Below are positions 52,066 through 60,164 of a stretch of 64,000 nucleotides of DNA, piece by piece. The first letter of the stretch is position 1. Every line of letters begins with the position of its first letter. The notes below the pieces were generated by a model that searched no databases, had not been told where the DNA came from, and saw only the letters and a program-made list of their open reading frames with translations. The DNA comes from DATFES01 sp035457725 (GTDB taxonomy: Bacteria; Pseudomonadota; Alphaproteobacteria; CACIAM-22H2), in the NCBI GenBank assembly GCA_035457725.1, contig DATIBC010000097.1, positions 1 through 64,000 on the forward strand. The letters run 5' to 3'. The position numbers and the translations under genes were made by a program.

Positions 52066-52940
52066 CGATCGGCATTGCCAGCCGGGCGCTAGGCTTGCTC
52101 GATGGGCCGGTGCTCGTGTTTGGCGGCCCGTATGGAAATCTCGAGGCGACCGAGGGGCTGATCGACGCGGCGCGTCGTCTCGACATCCCGGCGGCGCGCG
52201 CCATTTGCACCGGCGATGCGGTCGCTTATTGCGCCGATCCGCAAGCTGTCGTCGACCGTTTGCGCGATTGGGGCGCGGCCGTGGTCATGGGCAATTGCGA
52301 GGAATCGATCGCCGCCGACGCCGCCGATTGCGGCTGCGGCTTCGGCGAGAACTCGACCTGCGGCATCCTGTCGGTGCAGTGGTTCGCGGCGACCCGTCGC
52401 GATCTTTCGCCCGAAGCGGCGTGCTGGATGGCGGGACTCCCCAGGCGCATCGAGTTCACGCTGGCCGGCCGGCGCTTCGCCGTTATCCATGGCGGCGCGC
52501 GGCAAATCAACCGCTACATTTTCGCCTCGACGCCGGCCGCGACGAAGCGCGAGGAGCTGGCCGCGCTCGGCGTCGATGCGGTGATCGGCGGCCATTGCGG
52601 CATGCCGTTCTCCGCGATCGTCGACGGCCGGCTGTGGCACAACGCCGGCGCCATCGGCCAGCCAGCGAACGACGGTACGGCGCGAGTTTGGTTCTCGACC
52701 CTGACCCCGCGCGAGGGCGGTATCTTGGTCGAGCATCACGCGCTCGAATACGATCACGCCGCTGCCGCGGCCAAGATGCGGGCGCGCGGCTATCCGGTTG
52801 AATACGCCGACAGCCTCGCCGACGGTCTGTGGCCGTCGTGCGACGTGCTGCCGCCCGCCGAGGTTGCGATCCGCGGCCGAAAATTGACGCCCGCGGGCGT
52901 TTTCTGGGCCCCGCAGGCGCTGCCCGAAGCGGCCGATTGA
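52062..52940 (+). CDS. atypical metallophosphoesterase-like protein
   Basis: 292 residues with the calcineurin-like layout but an altered active site. Where usual members have DxHGN, this one reads FGGPYGNLEA (20-29), lacking the first metal ligands Asp and His. It keeps CTGDAVAYC (49-57), MGNCE (76-80), VIHGG, and GGHCGMPF, in which the second His of GHxH is Gly. A Cys-rich segment, DCGCGFGENSTC (89-100), follows. It may bind a different metal or not hydrolyse phosphoesters at all. The ATG overlaps the radical SAM stop (ATGA). Confidence 0.78.
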   Translation: MTIGIASRALGLLDGPVLVFGGPYGNLEATEGLIDAARRLDIPAARAICTGDAVAYCADPQAVVDRLRDWGAAVVMGNCEESIAADAADCGCGFGENSTCGILSVQWFAATRRDLSPEAACWMAGLPRRIEFTLAGRRFAVIHGGARQINRYIFASTPAATKREELAALGVDAVIGGHCGMPFSAIVDGRLWHNAGAIGQPANDGTARVWFSTLTPREGGILVEHHALEYDHAAAAAKMRARGYPVEYADSLADGLWPSCDVLPPAEVAIRGRKLTPAGVFWAPQALPEAAD

Positions 52941-52995
52941 CGCCCAACGACGGGCTCGCTTGACAGCCGCGCGGGCGCGGCGTAAGACCCTATCT

Positions 52996-53057
52996 CACGT
53001 GGCGATTTGAGCCGACCGGCTTGCGGGCCACGCTAAAAAACCCGCTAAAAGGTCGGA
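52996..53057 (+). promoter_or_regulatory. SAM-II riboswitch (metA motif) upstream of metZ
   Basis: RNA element that senses S-adenosylmethionine. It shows the conserved pieces: GTGGCGATTTGAGCCGACC, GCTTGCGGGCCACG, then CTAAAAAA and GCTAAAAGGTCGG. The pairs GTGGC/GCCAC and CCGACC/GGTCGG can form the stem and pseudoknot. Found almost only in alphaproteobacteria and relatives, ahead of methionine-synthesis genes. The terminator directly after it and metZ 93 nt downstream fit. Confidence 0.88.
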
Positions 53058-53067
53058 GGCTCCTGTG

Positions 53068-53100
53068 AAGCCCTGACCCGCCGGTCGGGGCTTTTGTATT
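53068..53100 (+). terminator. intrinsic terminator, expression platform of the SAM-II riboswitch
   Basis: Eleven-bp stem AAGCCCTGACC / GGTCGGGGCTT (53068-53078 with 53083-53093, one G-T pair), 4-nt loop, then TTGTATT. It starts 10 nt after the aptamer, so high SAM could promote termination before metZ. The right arm begins GGTCGG, the same bases as the aptamer's last arm (53051-53056), so the two could compete for CCGACC. Confidence 0.75.
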
Positions 53101-53149
53101 TGGGCGACGCGCCGCGCGCTGCCCGATTGCGGGGAAAGGAGCACCTCCA

Positions 53150-54385
53150 ATGGCCGACGGCGAGCAACGGGCAGATCCGCCGAAGACGTGCCGCGCGGGG
53201 GATAAACCCAATACGGAATGGCGGGCGCAGACCAACCTCGTTCGCGGCGGTCTCCGACGGAGCGCCTTCAGCGAGACCGCCGAGGCGCTATTCGTCACCT
53301 CGGGCTACGTCTACGGCACGGCCGAGGAAGCCGAGACGGCGTTCGCCGCCGGCGGCGAGGGACGTTTCGTCTATTCGCGCTACAGCAATCCGACGGTCTC
53401 CATGTTCGAGGAGCGGCTGCGGTTGCTCGAGGGCGCCGAGGCGGCGCGCGCCACCGCGAGCGGCATGGCAGCTGTCTTCGCCTCGTTGATGTGCCAGCTC
53501 AAAGCCGGCGACCGCGTCGTATCGAGCCGCGCCCTTTTCGGTTCGTGTCATTACATTATTGCCGACCTGCTGCCCCGCTATGACATCGAGACCGTGCTGA
53601 TCGACGGCACCAAGCTCGAGGAGTGGCGCGCGGCGCTCGCGCGGCCCGCCGCCGCTGTCTTCCTCGAAACGCCGTCGAACCCGATGCTCGAGCTCGTCGA
53701 CTTGCGCGAAGTCGCCAGGCTCGCGCACGAAGCCGGCGCCAAGGTGGTGGTCGACAACGTCTTCGCCACGCCGCTGCATCAAAAGCCGCTCGCGCTTGGC
53801 GCCGACATCGTCGTCTACTCGGCGACAAAGCACATCGACGGCCAGGGTCGCTGCCTCGGCGGCGCGGTGCTGGGTCCGGCCAAATACGTCGAGGAGAAAT
53901 TGGCGCCGTTCCTCAAGCACACTGGTCCGGCAATGAGCCCGTTCAATGCCTGGGTCCTGGTCAAGGGACTGGAGACGCTTAAGCTGCGCGTCGACGCGCA
54001 GTGCCGAGCGGCGCGCGAGGTGGCCGAATTCCTGTCGTCGCATCCGGCGGTCGAGCGGACGCTTTATCCCTTGCTCGACAGCCACCCGCAGGTCGAACTG
54101 GCGCGCCGGCAGATGACCGCCGGCGGCACGCTCGTCAGCTTCGTCGTGCGCGGCGGCAAGGCGGCGGCGTTTCGCTTACTGAACCGCCTCAAGATCGTCG
54201 ACATTTCGAACAACCTCGGGGATTCGAAAAGCCTGATCTGCCACCCGGCGACGACCACGCATCAGCGTCTGCCGGCCGACGAACGGGCGCGGCTCGGCAT
54301 TGGCGAGGGCGCGCTCCGGCTCTCGGTCGGACTCGAGGATACGGCCGATCTCATCGCCGATCTCCGCCAGGCGCTCGAAGCCTGA
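53150..54385 (+). CDS. metZ: O-succinylhomoserine sulfhydrylase MetZ
   Basis: PLP enzyme making homocysteine directly from O-succinylhomoserine and sulfide in methionine synthesis. The 411-residue protein belongs to the Cys/Met metabolism PLP family: YSRYSNPTVSMFEERL, PLP-binding VVDNVFATPLHQKPL, the Schiff-base Lys in YSATKHIDGQG, and SLICHPATTTHQRL near the end. SATKHIDGQGRCLGG points to MetZ. The ATG follows AAAGGAG. It is controlled by the SAM-II riboswitch upstream. Confidence 0.92.
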   Translation: MADGEQRADPPKTCRAGDKPNTEWRAQTNLVRGGLRRSAFSETAEALFVTSGYVYGTAEEAETAFAAGGEGRFVYSRYSNPTVSMFEERLRLLEGAEAARATASGMAAVFASLMCQLKAGDRVVSSRALFGSCHYIIADLLPRYDIETVLIDGTKLEEWRAALARPAAAVFLETPSNPMLELVDLREVARLAHEAGAKVVVDNVFATPLHQKPLALGADIVVYSATKHIDGQGRCLGGAVLGPAKYVEEKLAPFLKHTGPAMSPFNAWVLVKGLETLKLRVDAQCRAAREVAEFLSSHPAVERTLYPLLDSHPQVELARRQMTAGGTLVSFVVRGGKAAAFRLLNRLKIVDISNNLGDSKSLICHPATTTHQRLPADERARLGIGEGALRLSVGLEDTADLIADLRQALEA

Positions 54386-54404
54386 AAGCGAACAAGCGCG
54401 GCGC

Positions 54405-54456
54405 TGTGACAACAAGGGGGCAGGATTCGCCTCCTTGTTTGACGAATGTTGTCACA
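54405..54456 (+). terminator. nested inverted repeats downstream of metZ
   Basis: An outer perfect repeat TGTGACAACA / TGTTGTCACA (54405-54414 with 54447-54456) encloses a second hairpin AACAAGGGGGC / GCCTCCTTGTT (54411-54421 with 54429-54439, one mismatch that can wobble) followed by TTGAC. The inner hairpin is a plausible metZ terminator. Because the outer and inner left arms share 54411-54414, both cannot form at full length together. Confidence 0.55.
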
Positions 54457-54566
54457 TTGATGCCACCACCGCCGCGTTAGCTTGGCCGGCGGCCCGGACG
54501 CGGACGCGTCGGCGCTCGCGCGCTGGCGCTCGTTCGCCGGGAATCAATCCGAAAGGGAGCTGAACC

Positions 54567-55457
54567 ATGACATCCGCGATCAAGATCGCCGCTATCGGCG
54601 CATCGCTGGCGGCGCTCGTCGCATGCTCGACCGACCTCGAACGACTGCGCGGCACGCCCTCGCAGGCGAACACCGACTTCACGCGTGCGCTCGACGGCGG
54701 CTATCGCGAACTGGCGCAGAATGAGTGGACGCTGCAGAACGACTTCGCCAGCTCGGAGTATTTCGCCCGCAAAGGCATGCGCGTCGCCAAGGGGGAAACC
54801 GTGGCGCCCGAACGTCGCGAGGATAACGACTGGCGCCCGGCCGAGGCGGTCGCCGGAGACATCGAGGCGGCGCGCCAGCGACTGACGTCGGCGCTCGCCG
54901 CCAACGCGACGCAACGCGCGCCCGCCGCCGCGGCCAGGGCCCAAGTTTCGTTCGATTGCTGGCTCGAAGAGGCGGATGATCCGATCTTCTCGCCCGAAAA
55001 CGCCTGGAAGCGCGAAAAGATCGTCTCCTGTCGCGACGATTTCAATGCAGCGATGGCCGAGGTCGACCAGGCGATGCGCCCGGTGGCGGTGCCGGCGCCG
55101 GCGCCGGCGCGAGTCGGCGTGGAGGTGCAACGCTCCTACCTCGTCTTCTTCGACTGGAACAAAGCCGACGTCACCGCCGAAGCGCGGCGCATCATCCAGC
55201 AGGCTGCCGCCGGTGCGCGCCAGATTGCAGTCACGCGCATCGAAGTGGCCGGCCACGCCGACCGGTCGGGCAGCGAGCGCTACAACCAGGCACTATCCGA
55301 GCGCCGCGCCAACGCCGTCCGGCAAGGCCTGATCGCCGAGGGCGTGCCGGCCGGGCAGATCGTCACCATGGCCTTCGGCGAAAGCCGGCCCTTGGTGCCG
55401 ACCGCCGACGGCGTGCGCGAGCCGCAGAACCGCCGGGTAGAGATCGTTTTGCGGTAA
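54567..55457 (+). CDS. OmpA-family peptidoglycan-associated lipoprotein
   Basis: Outer-membrane lipoprotein (296 residues). The signal ends in the lipobox LVAC at Cys20; the middle is helical (TRALDGGYRELAQNEW), and the C-terminal OmpA-like domain (about 188-296) has VFFDWNKADVTAEA, VAGHADRSGSERYNQALSERRA and the final RRVEIVLR. It likely ties the outer membrane to peptidoglycan. The long helical middle before the OmpA domain is unlike Pal. Confidence 0.85.
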   Translation: MTSAIKIAAIGASLAALVACSTDLERLRGTPSQANTDFTRALDGGYRELAQNEWTLQNDFASSEYFARKGMRVAKGETVAPERREDNDWRPAEAVAGDIEAARQRLTSALAANATQRAPAAAARAQVSFDCWLEEADDPIFSPENAWKREKIVSCRDDFNAAMAEVDQAMRPVAVPAPAPARVGVEVQRSYLVFFDWNKADVTAEARRIIQQAAAGARQIAVTRIEVAGHADRSGSERYNQALSERRANAVRQGLIAEGVPAGQIVTMAFGESRPLVPTADGVREPQNRRVEIVLR

Positions 55458-55613
55458 GCGGCGGATCGTCTAATGGACGAACGGGGCGCCCCGCGCCGCG
55501 CGACAGGGGCGCCCCGACGGCTAGACAACGCGGTGGCCGGACTTAGAATAGCTCGACGCGGCCGCGCGCCGCCGAGACGCGGCGCGCGCGGCGGAACTCG
55601 AATTCGAGGCGGC

Positions 55614-56006
55614 ATGTATAGCGCCACGACACGCGCCATCAAGGTGACGGTGAAGCCGGTTTATCTCGAGGACCAATCCTCGCCCGCCGAGCGTCATTTC
55701 GTGTGGGCCTATCACGTCCGCATCGAAAATCACGGCGCAGATACCGTGCAGCTTCGCAACCGCTATTGGCGCATCACCGATTCGCTGGGGCGGGTGCAGG
55801 AGGTGCGCGGCGCCGGCGTCGTCGGGGAACAGCCGATTTTGCGCCCCGGCGAAGCCTATGAGTACACAAGCGGCACGCCATTGCCGACACCCTCGGGAAT
55901 CATGAACGGCGCCTACCAAATGGAGACGCCGACCGGCGAGCGCTTCGACGTAAGTATCCCCGCCTTCTCGCTCGACAGCCCGCACCAATCCGGAAAAGTC
56001 AACTGA
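55614..56006 (+). CDS. apaG: ApaG domain protein
   Basis: Small Fn3-like beta-sandwich protein (130 residues), in E. coli linked to Co2+/Mg2+ tolerance; molecular role not established. The whole length matches ApaG: VTVKPVYLEDQSSPAERHFVWAY, RNRYWRITDS, and GTPLPTPSGIMNGAYQME. The ATG at 55614 gives standard length; the open frame extends upstream to 55473. It precedes folE by 43 nt. Confidence 0.92.
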   Translation: MYSATTRAIKVTVKPVYLEDQSSPAERHFVWAYHVRIENHGADTVQLRNRYWRITDSLGRVQEVRGAGVVGEQPILRPGEAYEYTSGTPLPTPSGIMNGAYQMETPTGERFDVSIPAFSLDSPHQSGKVN

Positions 56007-56049
56007 TCGCGGCGGCGGTCTGCAGAGGCGACGCGAGGAGGACCTTGGC

Positions 56050-56724
56050 GTGAAGACACCGGCCGCCGATCGAAGCATCGCCAAATCGCCGCCCGACGAC
56101 GCGCGCCAAGCGCCCGCTCCAGCGGCGGCCCGCAAGCCGACGCGGGCCGCCGCCGAAGAGGCCGTGCGCACTTTGCTGCGATGGGCCGGTGACGATCCGG
56201 ACCGCGAGGGACTGCGCGGCACCCCCGCCCGCGTCGTGCGGGCCTACGAGGAATGGTTCGCGGGCTACGACGTCGATCCGGTCGATCTGCTGCAGCGCAC
56301 GTTCGAAGAGACCGAGGGATATGACGAGATGGTGGTGCTGCGCGACATCCGCTTCGAGTCGTTCTGCGAGCACCATATCGCACCAATCATCGGCCGGGCC
56401 CACGTCGCCTATCTTCCCGATCGACGGGTGATCGGCATCTCCAAGCTTGCGCGGCTCATCGAGGTGTACGCAAAGCGCCTGCAGATCCAAGAGAAAATGA
56501 CCGCCCAGATCGCCAACACGCTGAACGACATCCTGCTGCCGAAGGGCGTCGCGGTGGTGATTGAGGCGACGCATCAGTGCATGACCACGCGCGGCGTCCA
56601 CAAGGCCGGCGTGACAATGGTCACCAGCCGGATGTTGGGCGCATTTCGTGACGATCCGTCGACGCGGCGCGAATTCCTCGCCATGATCGGTAACCCCGGC
56701 GGACATCCGGCCGCTGGCGACTGA
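56050..56724 (+). CDS. folE: GTP cyclohydrolase I (type IA)
   Basis: Converts GTP to 7,8-dihydroneopterin triphosphate for folate. The 224-residue protein has an N-terminal extension (about 1-35, Ala/Arg-rich), then DPDREGLRGTPARVVRAY, zinc-site SFCEHHIAPIIGRAHVAYLP, GISKLARLIEVYAKRLQIQEKMT, and THQCMTTRGVHK with the second zinc Cys. The active-site set is intact. The GTG start follows GAGGAGGACC. It is in line with apaG and trkH. Confidence 0.93.
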   Translation: MKTPAADRSIAKSPPDDARQAPAPAAARKPTRAAAEEAVRTLLRWAGDDPDREGLRGTPARVVRAYEEWFAGYDVDPVDLLQRTFEETEGYDEMVVLRDIRFESFCEHHIAPIIGRAHVAYLPDRRVIGISKLARLIEVYAKRLQIQEKMTAQIANTLNDILLPKGVAVVIEATHQCMTTRGVHKAGVTMVTSRMLGAFRDDPSTRREFLAMIGNPGGHPAAGD

Positions 56725-56794
56725 TCTCTCGCTCCAGCGGCGCGACGCGGGCGGCTTGGCCGGCGACGCGCTTTGAGGCGACGGGAGGGGCCCG

Positions 56795-58243
56795 TTGATC
56801 GATCTTCGTCCGGTTGGCTTCATCATCGGCGTGCTCTTGTCGGTGCTGGCGTCGGCGATGATGCTACCCGCGCTGGCCGACGCCGCCGCGCGACACCAGG
56901 ATTGGCCGGTCTTCATCGCCGCCGGCAGCGTCACGCTGTTCGCCGGCGTCAGCCTGGTGTTCACCTGCCGCGGCCGCCGCGTTGCCATCAACCTGCGCCA
57001 GGCGTTTTTGCTCACCATTCTCGGCTGGCTTTCGTGCGTGGCGTTCGCGGCGCTGCCGTTCGCGTTCGCATCGGCCGAATTGTCCTACGCCGACGCTTTT
57101 TTCGAGGCGATGTCCGGCCTCACCACGACCGGCGCCACGGTGATCATGGGTCTCGACCATGCGCCGCCCGGACTCCTCCTATGGCGCGGGCTGCTGCAAT
57201 GGATGGGAGGTCTCGGCATCATCGCCATGGCGATCATCATCTTGCCGATGCTGCGGATCGGCGGCATGCAGCTATTTCGGCTGGAATCCACCGAGAAACT
57301 GGAGAAGGCGCTGCCGCGCGCCGCGCAGATCGCCGGCGGCATCGGGACGATATACCTCTCGATGAGCGCCGCCTGCGCGGTGCTTTATTGGCTGGTCGGA
57401 ATGACGGGATTCGACGCGGTGATTCACGCGATGACGACGGTGGCGACCGGCGGCTTCTCCACCGCCGATGCGTCGCTGGCAGCGTTCAAGAATCCATGGG
57501 CCGAGGTGATCGCAATCATCTTCATGATGCTTGGCGGCGTCAGTTTCACGTTGTTCTTGCGCGTTCTGCAAGGCGACCGACGCGCGTTGTGGATCGACCG
57601 CCAGGTTCAAATCTACTTTGCCCTGGCCATCGTCGCCTCGCTGATCGTCGCAGCGTGGCTGTGGCTCGAATCCGGCGAGCATCCGCTGATCGCGCTCAGA
57701 TACGGCGCGTTCAACGTCGTCTCGGTCATGACCACCACCGGGTATTCCTCGAGCGACTATGGCCAATTCGGCGCGTTGCCGATGGTGCTGTTCGCCGTCT
57801 TGATGCTGGTCGGCGGATGCTCCGGTTCGACCACCGGCGGAATCAAGGTTTTCCGCTTTCAGATCCTGTTCGAAGTCTCGCGCGCGCATATTCGGCATGC
57901 GCTGCTGCCGAGCGGCGTTTTCGTGCCGAAATACAATCGCCGGCACATCACCGATCAAGTCACCCACTCGGTCGTCTCGTTCATGTTCCTCTATGGTCTG
58001 ACCATCGTCGCAATCGCGGCGGGGCTTGGCTTCTATGGGCTCGACATCGTCACCGCGTTCAGCGGCGCGGCGAGCGCGGTGAGCAATCTCGGGCCGGGCC
58101 TCGGCCATGTGATCGGACCGGCCGGCAATTTCGCGTCGCTGCCGGATGGCGCGAAGTGGATGCTGAGCTTCGGCATGCTGCTCGGCCGCCTCGAATTGGT
58201 CACCGTCCTGGTGCTATTGTCGAGCGGCTTTTGGCGCTCATGA
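56795..58243 (+). CDS. trkH: TrkH-family potassium uptake membrane protein
   Basis: Channel subunit of the Trk K+ importer, 482 residues. It has the repeated selectivity loops, such as FEAMSGLTTTGATVI and TVATGGFSTADAS, NVVSVMTTTGYSS, and AVSNLGPGLG. About 10-12 membrane helices. The TTG start follows GGGAGGGG; no ATG is near. A trkA gene is not in the window, so the cytoplasmic gate must be encoded elsewhere. Confidence 0.9.
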   Translation: MIDLRPVGFIIGVLLSVLASAMMLPALADAAARHQDWPVFIAAGSVTLFAGVSLVFTCRGRRVAINLRQAFLLTILGWLSCVAFAALPFAFASAELSYADAFFEAMSGLTTTGATVIMGLDHAPPGLLLWRGLLQWMGGLGIIAMAIIILPMLRIGGMQLFRLESTEKLEKALPRAAQIAGGIGTIYLSMSAACAVLYWLVGMTGFDAVIHAMTTVATGGFSTADASLAAFKNPWAEVIAIIFMMLGGVSFTLFLRVLQGDRRALWIDRQVQIYFALAIVASLIVAAWLWLESGEHPLIALRYGAFNVVSVMTTTGYSSSDYGQFGALPMVLFAVLMLVGGCSGSTTGGIKVFRFQILFEVSRAHIRHALLPSGVFVPKYNRRHITDQVTHSVVSFMFLYGLTIVAIAAGLGFYGLDIVTAFSGAASAVSNLGPGLGHVIGPAGNFASLPDGAKWMLSFGMLLGRLELVTVLVLLSSGFWRS

Positions 58244-58278
58244 TCGATTCCATGGCGATGTGACGCGGGAGACGCGAC

Positions 58279-59454
58279 TTGGCCGGCGAGCGAGTGACTT
58301 CGATCGAGATGATCCGGCGGCTCGTCGGATTCGACACCGTTTCGGCACGCTCTAATTTGGCCATGATCGATTTCGTGCGCCAGTATCTGGCCGGTCACGG
58401 CATTGCGACGCATCTTGTGCCCAATTCGCACGGCGACAAGGCGAATCTGTTCGCCGCGATCGGCCCCGACGCGCCGGGCGGAGTGCTGCTGTCGGGCCAC
58501 ACCGATGTCGTGCCGGTCGAAGGCCAGCCCTGGTCGAGCGATCCCTTCGCGCTCGCCGAGCGCGACGGCAAGTTGTTTGGTCGCGGCACTGCCGACATGA
58601 AAAGTTTCATCGCGGTCGCCCTGGCGATGGCGCCGGAGTTGAAGAATCGGACACTCAGGCGGCCGATCTATTTCGCCTTTTCGTTCGACGAGGAAATTGG
58701 CTGTCTCGGCGCGCCGCTCCTCATCGAACGTCTTGGCCGCGACTTGCCGAAGCCGGCGCTCGCCATTGTCGGCGAACCAACATCGATGAAGGTGGTGAAC
58801 GCGCACAAGGGCGTTTGCGCCTACGCCACGACGATCATCGGCCGCGACGCGCATTCGAGCGCGCCGCAGCTCGGCGCGAACGCCATCCTCTTCATGGGGC
58901 GGTTCATCGCTTTCCTCGACGGCCTCACCACGGAGCTGAAGGCGGAAGGAGATGGCGCAGCGATCCCCGGCCTCGAATTCGATCCGCCATGGACGACGCT
59001 TGGACTAGGCGTCATCCACGGCGGAACGGCGCTCAACATCATCGCGCGCGAGTGTCGGCTGGACTGGGAGTTCCGCCCCTTGCCCGGTGTCGACGCCGCC
59101 GCAATCCGCACGCGCGCCGAGCGCTTCGTTGCCGATAGGCTGCTGCCCGATTTGCGGCGGGCGGCGCCCGACGGTTCGATCGTCATCGCGGAGCTGTGCA
59201 ACGCGCCGGCGCTGCGCCCGGAGGCGGCGGGCGCCGCCGAGGCATTGGCGCTGCGGCTCACCGGTTCCAATCGCACGGCAACCGCTTCGTTCGGATCGGA
59301 GGCCGGGCAGTTCCAGGAAAGCGGAATTTCGACCGTGATGTGCGGTCCCGGCGATATCGCTCAAGCCCACCAACCCGACGAGTTCATCGCCGTCGATCAG
59401 GTGCGCCAATGCGAGGGCTTTCTGCGCCGACTGGCCGACTGGGCGGCAAGTTGA
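58279..59454 (+). CDS. argE: acetylornithine deacetylase
   Basis: Zinc-dependent M20-family hydrolase that frees ornithine from N-acetylornithine. The 391-residue protein has LLSGHTDVVPVEGQPW (metal His and Asp), GRGTADMKSFIA, EEIGCLGAPLL (catalytic Glu and metal Glu) and the C-terminal His in MCGPGDIAQAHQPDEF. It matches the ArgE group rather than DapE. The TTG at 58279 has GGGAG 7 nt upstream; a GTG at 58294 is also possible. Confidence 0.9.
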   Translation: MAGERVTSIEMIRRLVGFDTVSARSNLAMIDFVRQYLAGHGIATHLVPNSHGDKANLFAAIGPDAPGGVLLSGHTDVVPVEGQPWSSDPFALAERDGKLFGRGTADMKSFIAVALAMAPELKNRTLRRPIYFAFSFDEEIGCLGAPLLIERLGRDLPKPALAIVGEPTSMKVVNAHKGVCAYATTIIGRDAHSSAPQLGANAILFMGRFIAFLDGLTTELKAEGDGAAIPGLEFDPPWTTLGLGVIHGGTALNIIARECRLDWEFRPLPGVDAAAIRTRAERFVADRLLPDLRRAAPDGSIVIAELCNAPALRPEAAGAAEALALRLTGSNRTATASFGSEAGQFQESGISTVMCGPGDIAQAHQPDEFIAVDQVRQCEGFLRRLADWAAS

Positions 59455-59477
59455 TCGACCGGAGCTGGCGCCGGCGC

Positions 59478-59525
59478 TTGACAGGTGGGCACCTTGTGTC
59501 GTAAAGTGAGTGAATGTTCACATTA
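59478..59525 (+). promoter_or_regulatory. promoter and operator of the tetR gene
   Basis: A sigma-70-like promoter: -35 TTGACA at 59478-59483, 18-bp spacer and -10 TAAAGT at 59502-59507. An imperfect palindrome TGAATGTTCA at 59511-59520, in GTGAGTGAATGTTCACA (59506-59522), covers the end of the -10 and the start site. A TetR protein bound here would block its own promoter. A similar site occurs at 60123-60142. Confidence 0.6.
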
Positions 59526-59536
59526 CCGAGGGCGTT

Positions 59537-60106
59537 ATGCGCAACGGCGAAGCCACCCGCAACAAGCTCCATACCACGTCGCTCAAGTTGTTCGTCGAAA
59601 AGGGTGTCACCGAGACCACGGTGCGCGACATCGCGCTCGGCGCCGGGGTCGCCGAGGGCACCCTCTACCGCCACTACGCCTCGAAGGACGCCCTAGTCGA
59701 GGATTTGTTCCAAAGGAACTACGCGGCGTTCGGCCGGACGCTGGCCGAGCTGGCGCGGCGCCACGAAGGCCACCGCCAGAAGCTCGAGGCGATGATCGGC
59801 GGATTTTGCCGCCTTTTCGACGAGAATCCGCATCTTTTCCGCTTTCTATTGCTGGCCCAGCACCAGACGCTGCCGAAGCTGCGCAACGGCTTCGAAAACC
59901 CGGTGCAGGTGGTCCGCGACGTCATCGCCGCGGCCATGCGCGCCGGCGCGATCCGGGCCCGCGACGCCAATCTTGCCGCCGGCATGGTGATCGGCCTGGT
60001 CTTGCAGCCCGCCGTGTTCGTCGTCTATGGGCGCTTGAGCCCACCTTTTTCGCGATATGTCGGCGACATCGCTGCCGCGTGCTGGCAGGCGATCGGCGGG
60101 CGCTAG
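59537..60106 (+). CDS. TetR-family transcriptional regulator
   Basis: 189-residue repressor. The N-terminal helix-turn-helix is TVRDIALGAGVAEGTLYRHYASKDALV; the rest is the variable helical effector domain (about 60-185). The ATG at 59537, with GAGG 5 nt upstream, was chosen over the GTG at 59510 because the latter would lie within the promoter and operator. Its probable target is its own gene and the phospholipid-repair gene directly downstream, both preceded by similar palindromes. Confidence 0.88.
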   Translation: MRNGEATRNKLHTTSLKLFVEKGVTETTVRDIALGAGVAEGTLYRHYASKDALVEDLFQRNYAAFGRTLAELARRHEGHRQKLEAMIGGFCRLFDENPHLFRFLLLAQHQTLPKLRNGFENPVQVVRDVIAAAMRAGAIRARDANLAAGMVIGLVLQPAVFVVYGRLSPPFSRYVGDIAAACWQAIGGR

Positions 60107-60122
60107 CCCTTTTCGCTTCTTA

Positions 60123-60142
60123 TGTGAGTGAGTACTCACACA
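60123..60142 (+). promoter_or_regulatory. TetR-type operator before the LplT-Aas fusion gene
   Basis: Contains the perfect 10-bp palindrome TGAGTACTCA (60129-60138) within TGTGAGTGAGTACTCACACA. It shares GTGAGTGA and TCACA with the site before the TetR gene. It lies 22 nt before the start codon, inside the likely 5' leader or promoter of the fusion gene. Confidence 0.55.
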
Positions 60143-60164
60143 TTTATCTCAAGTTCCGGAGACC

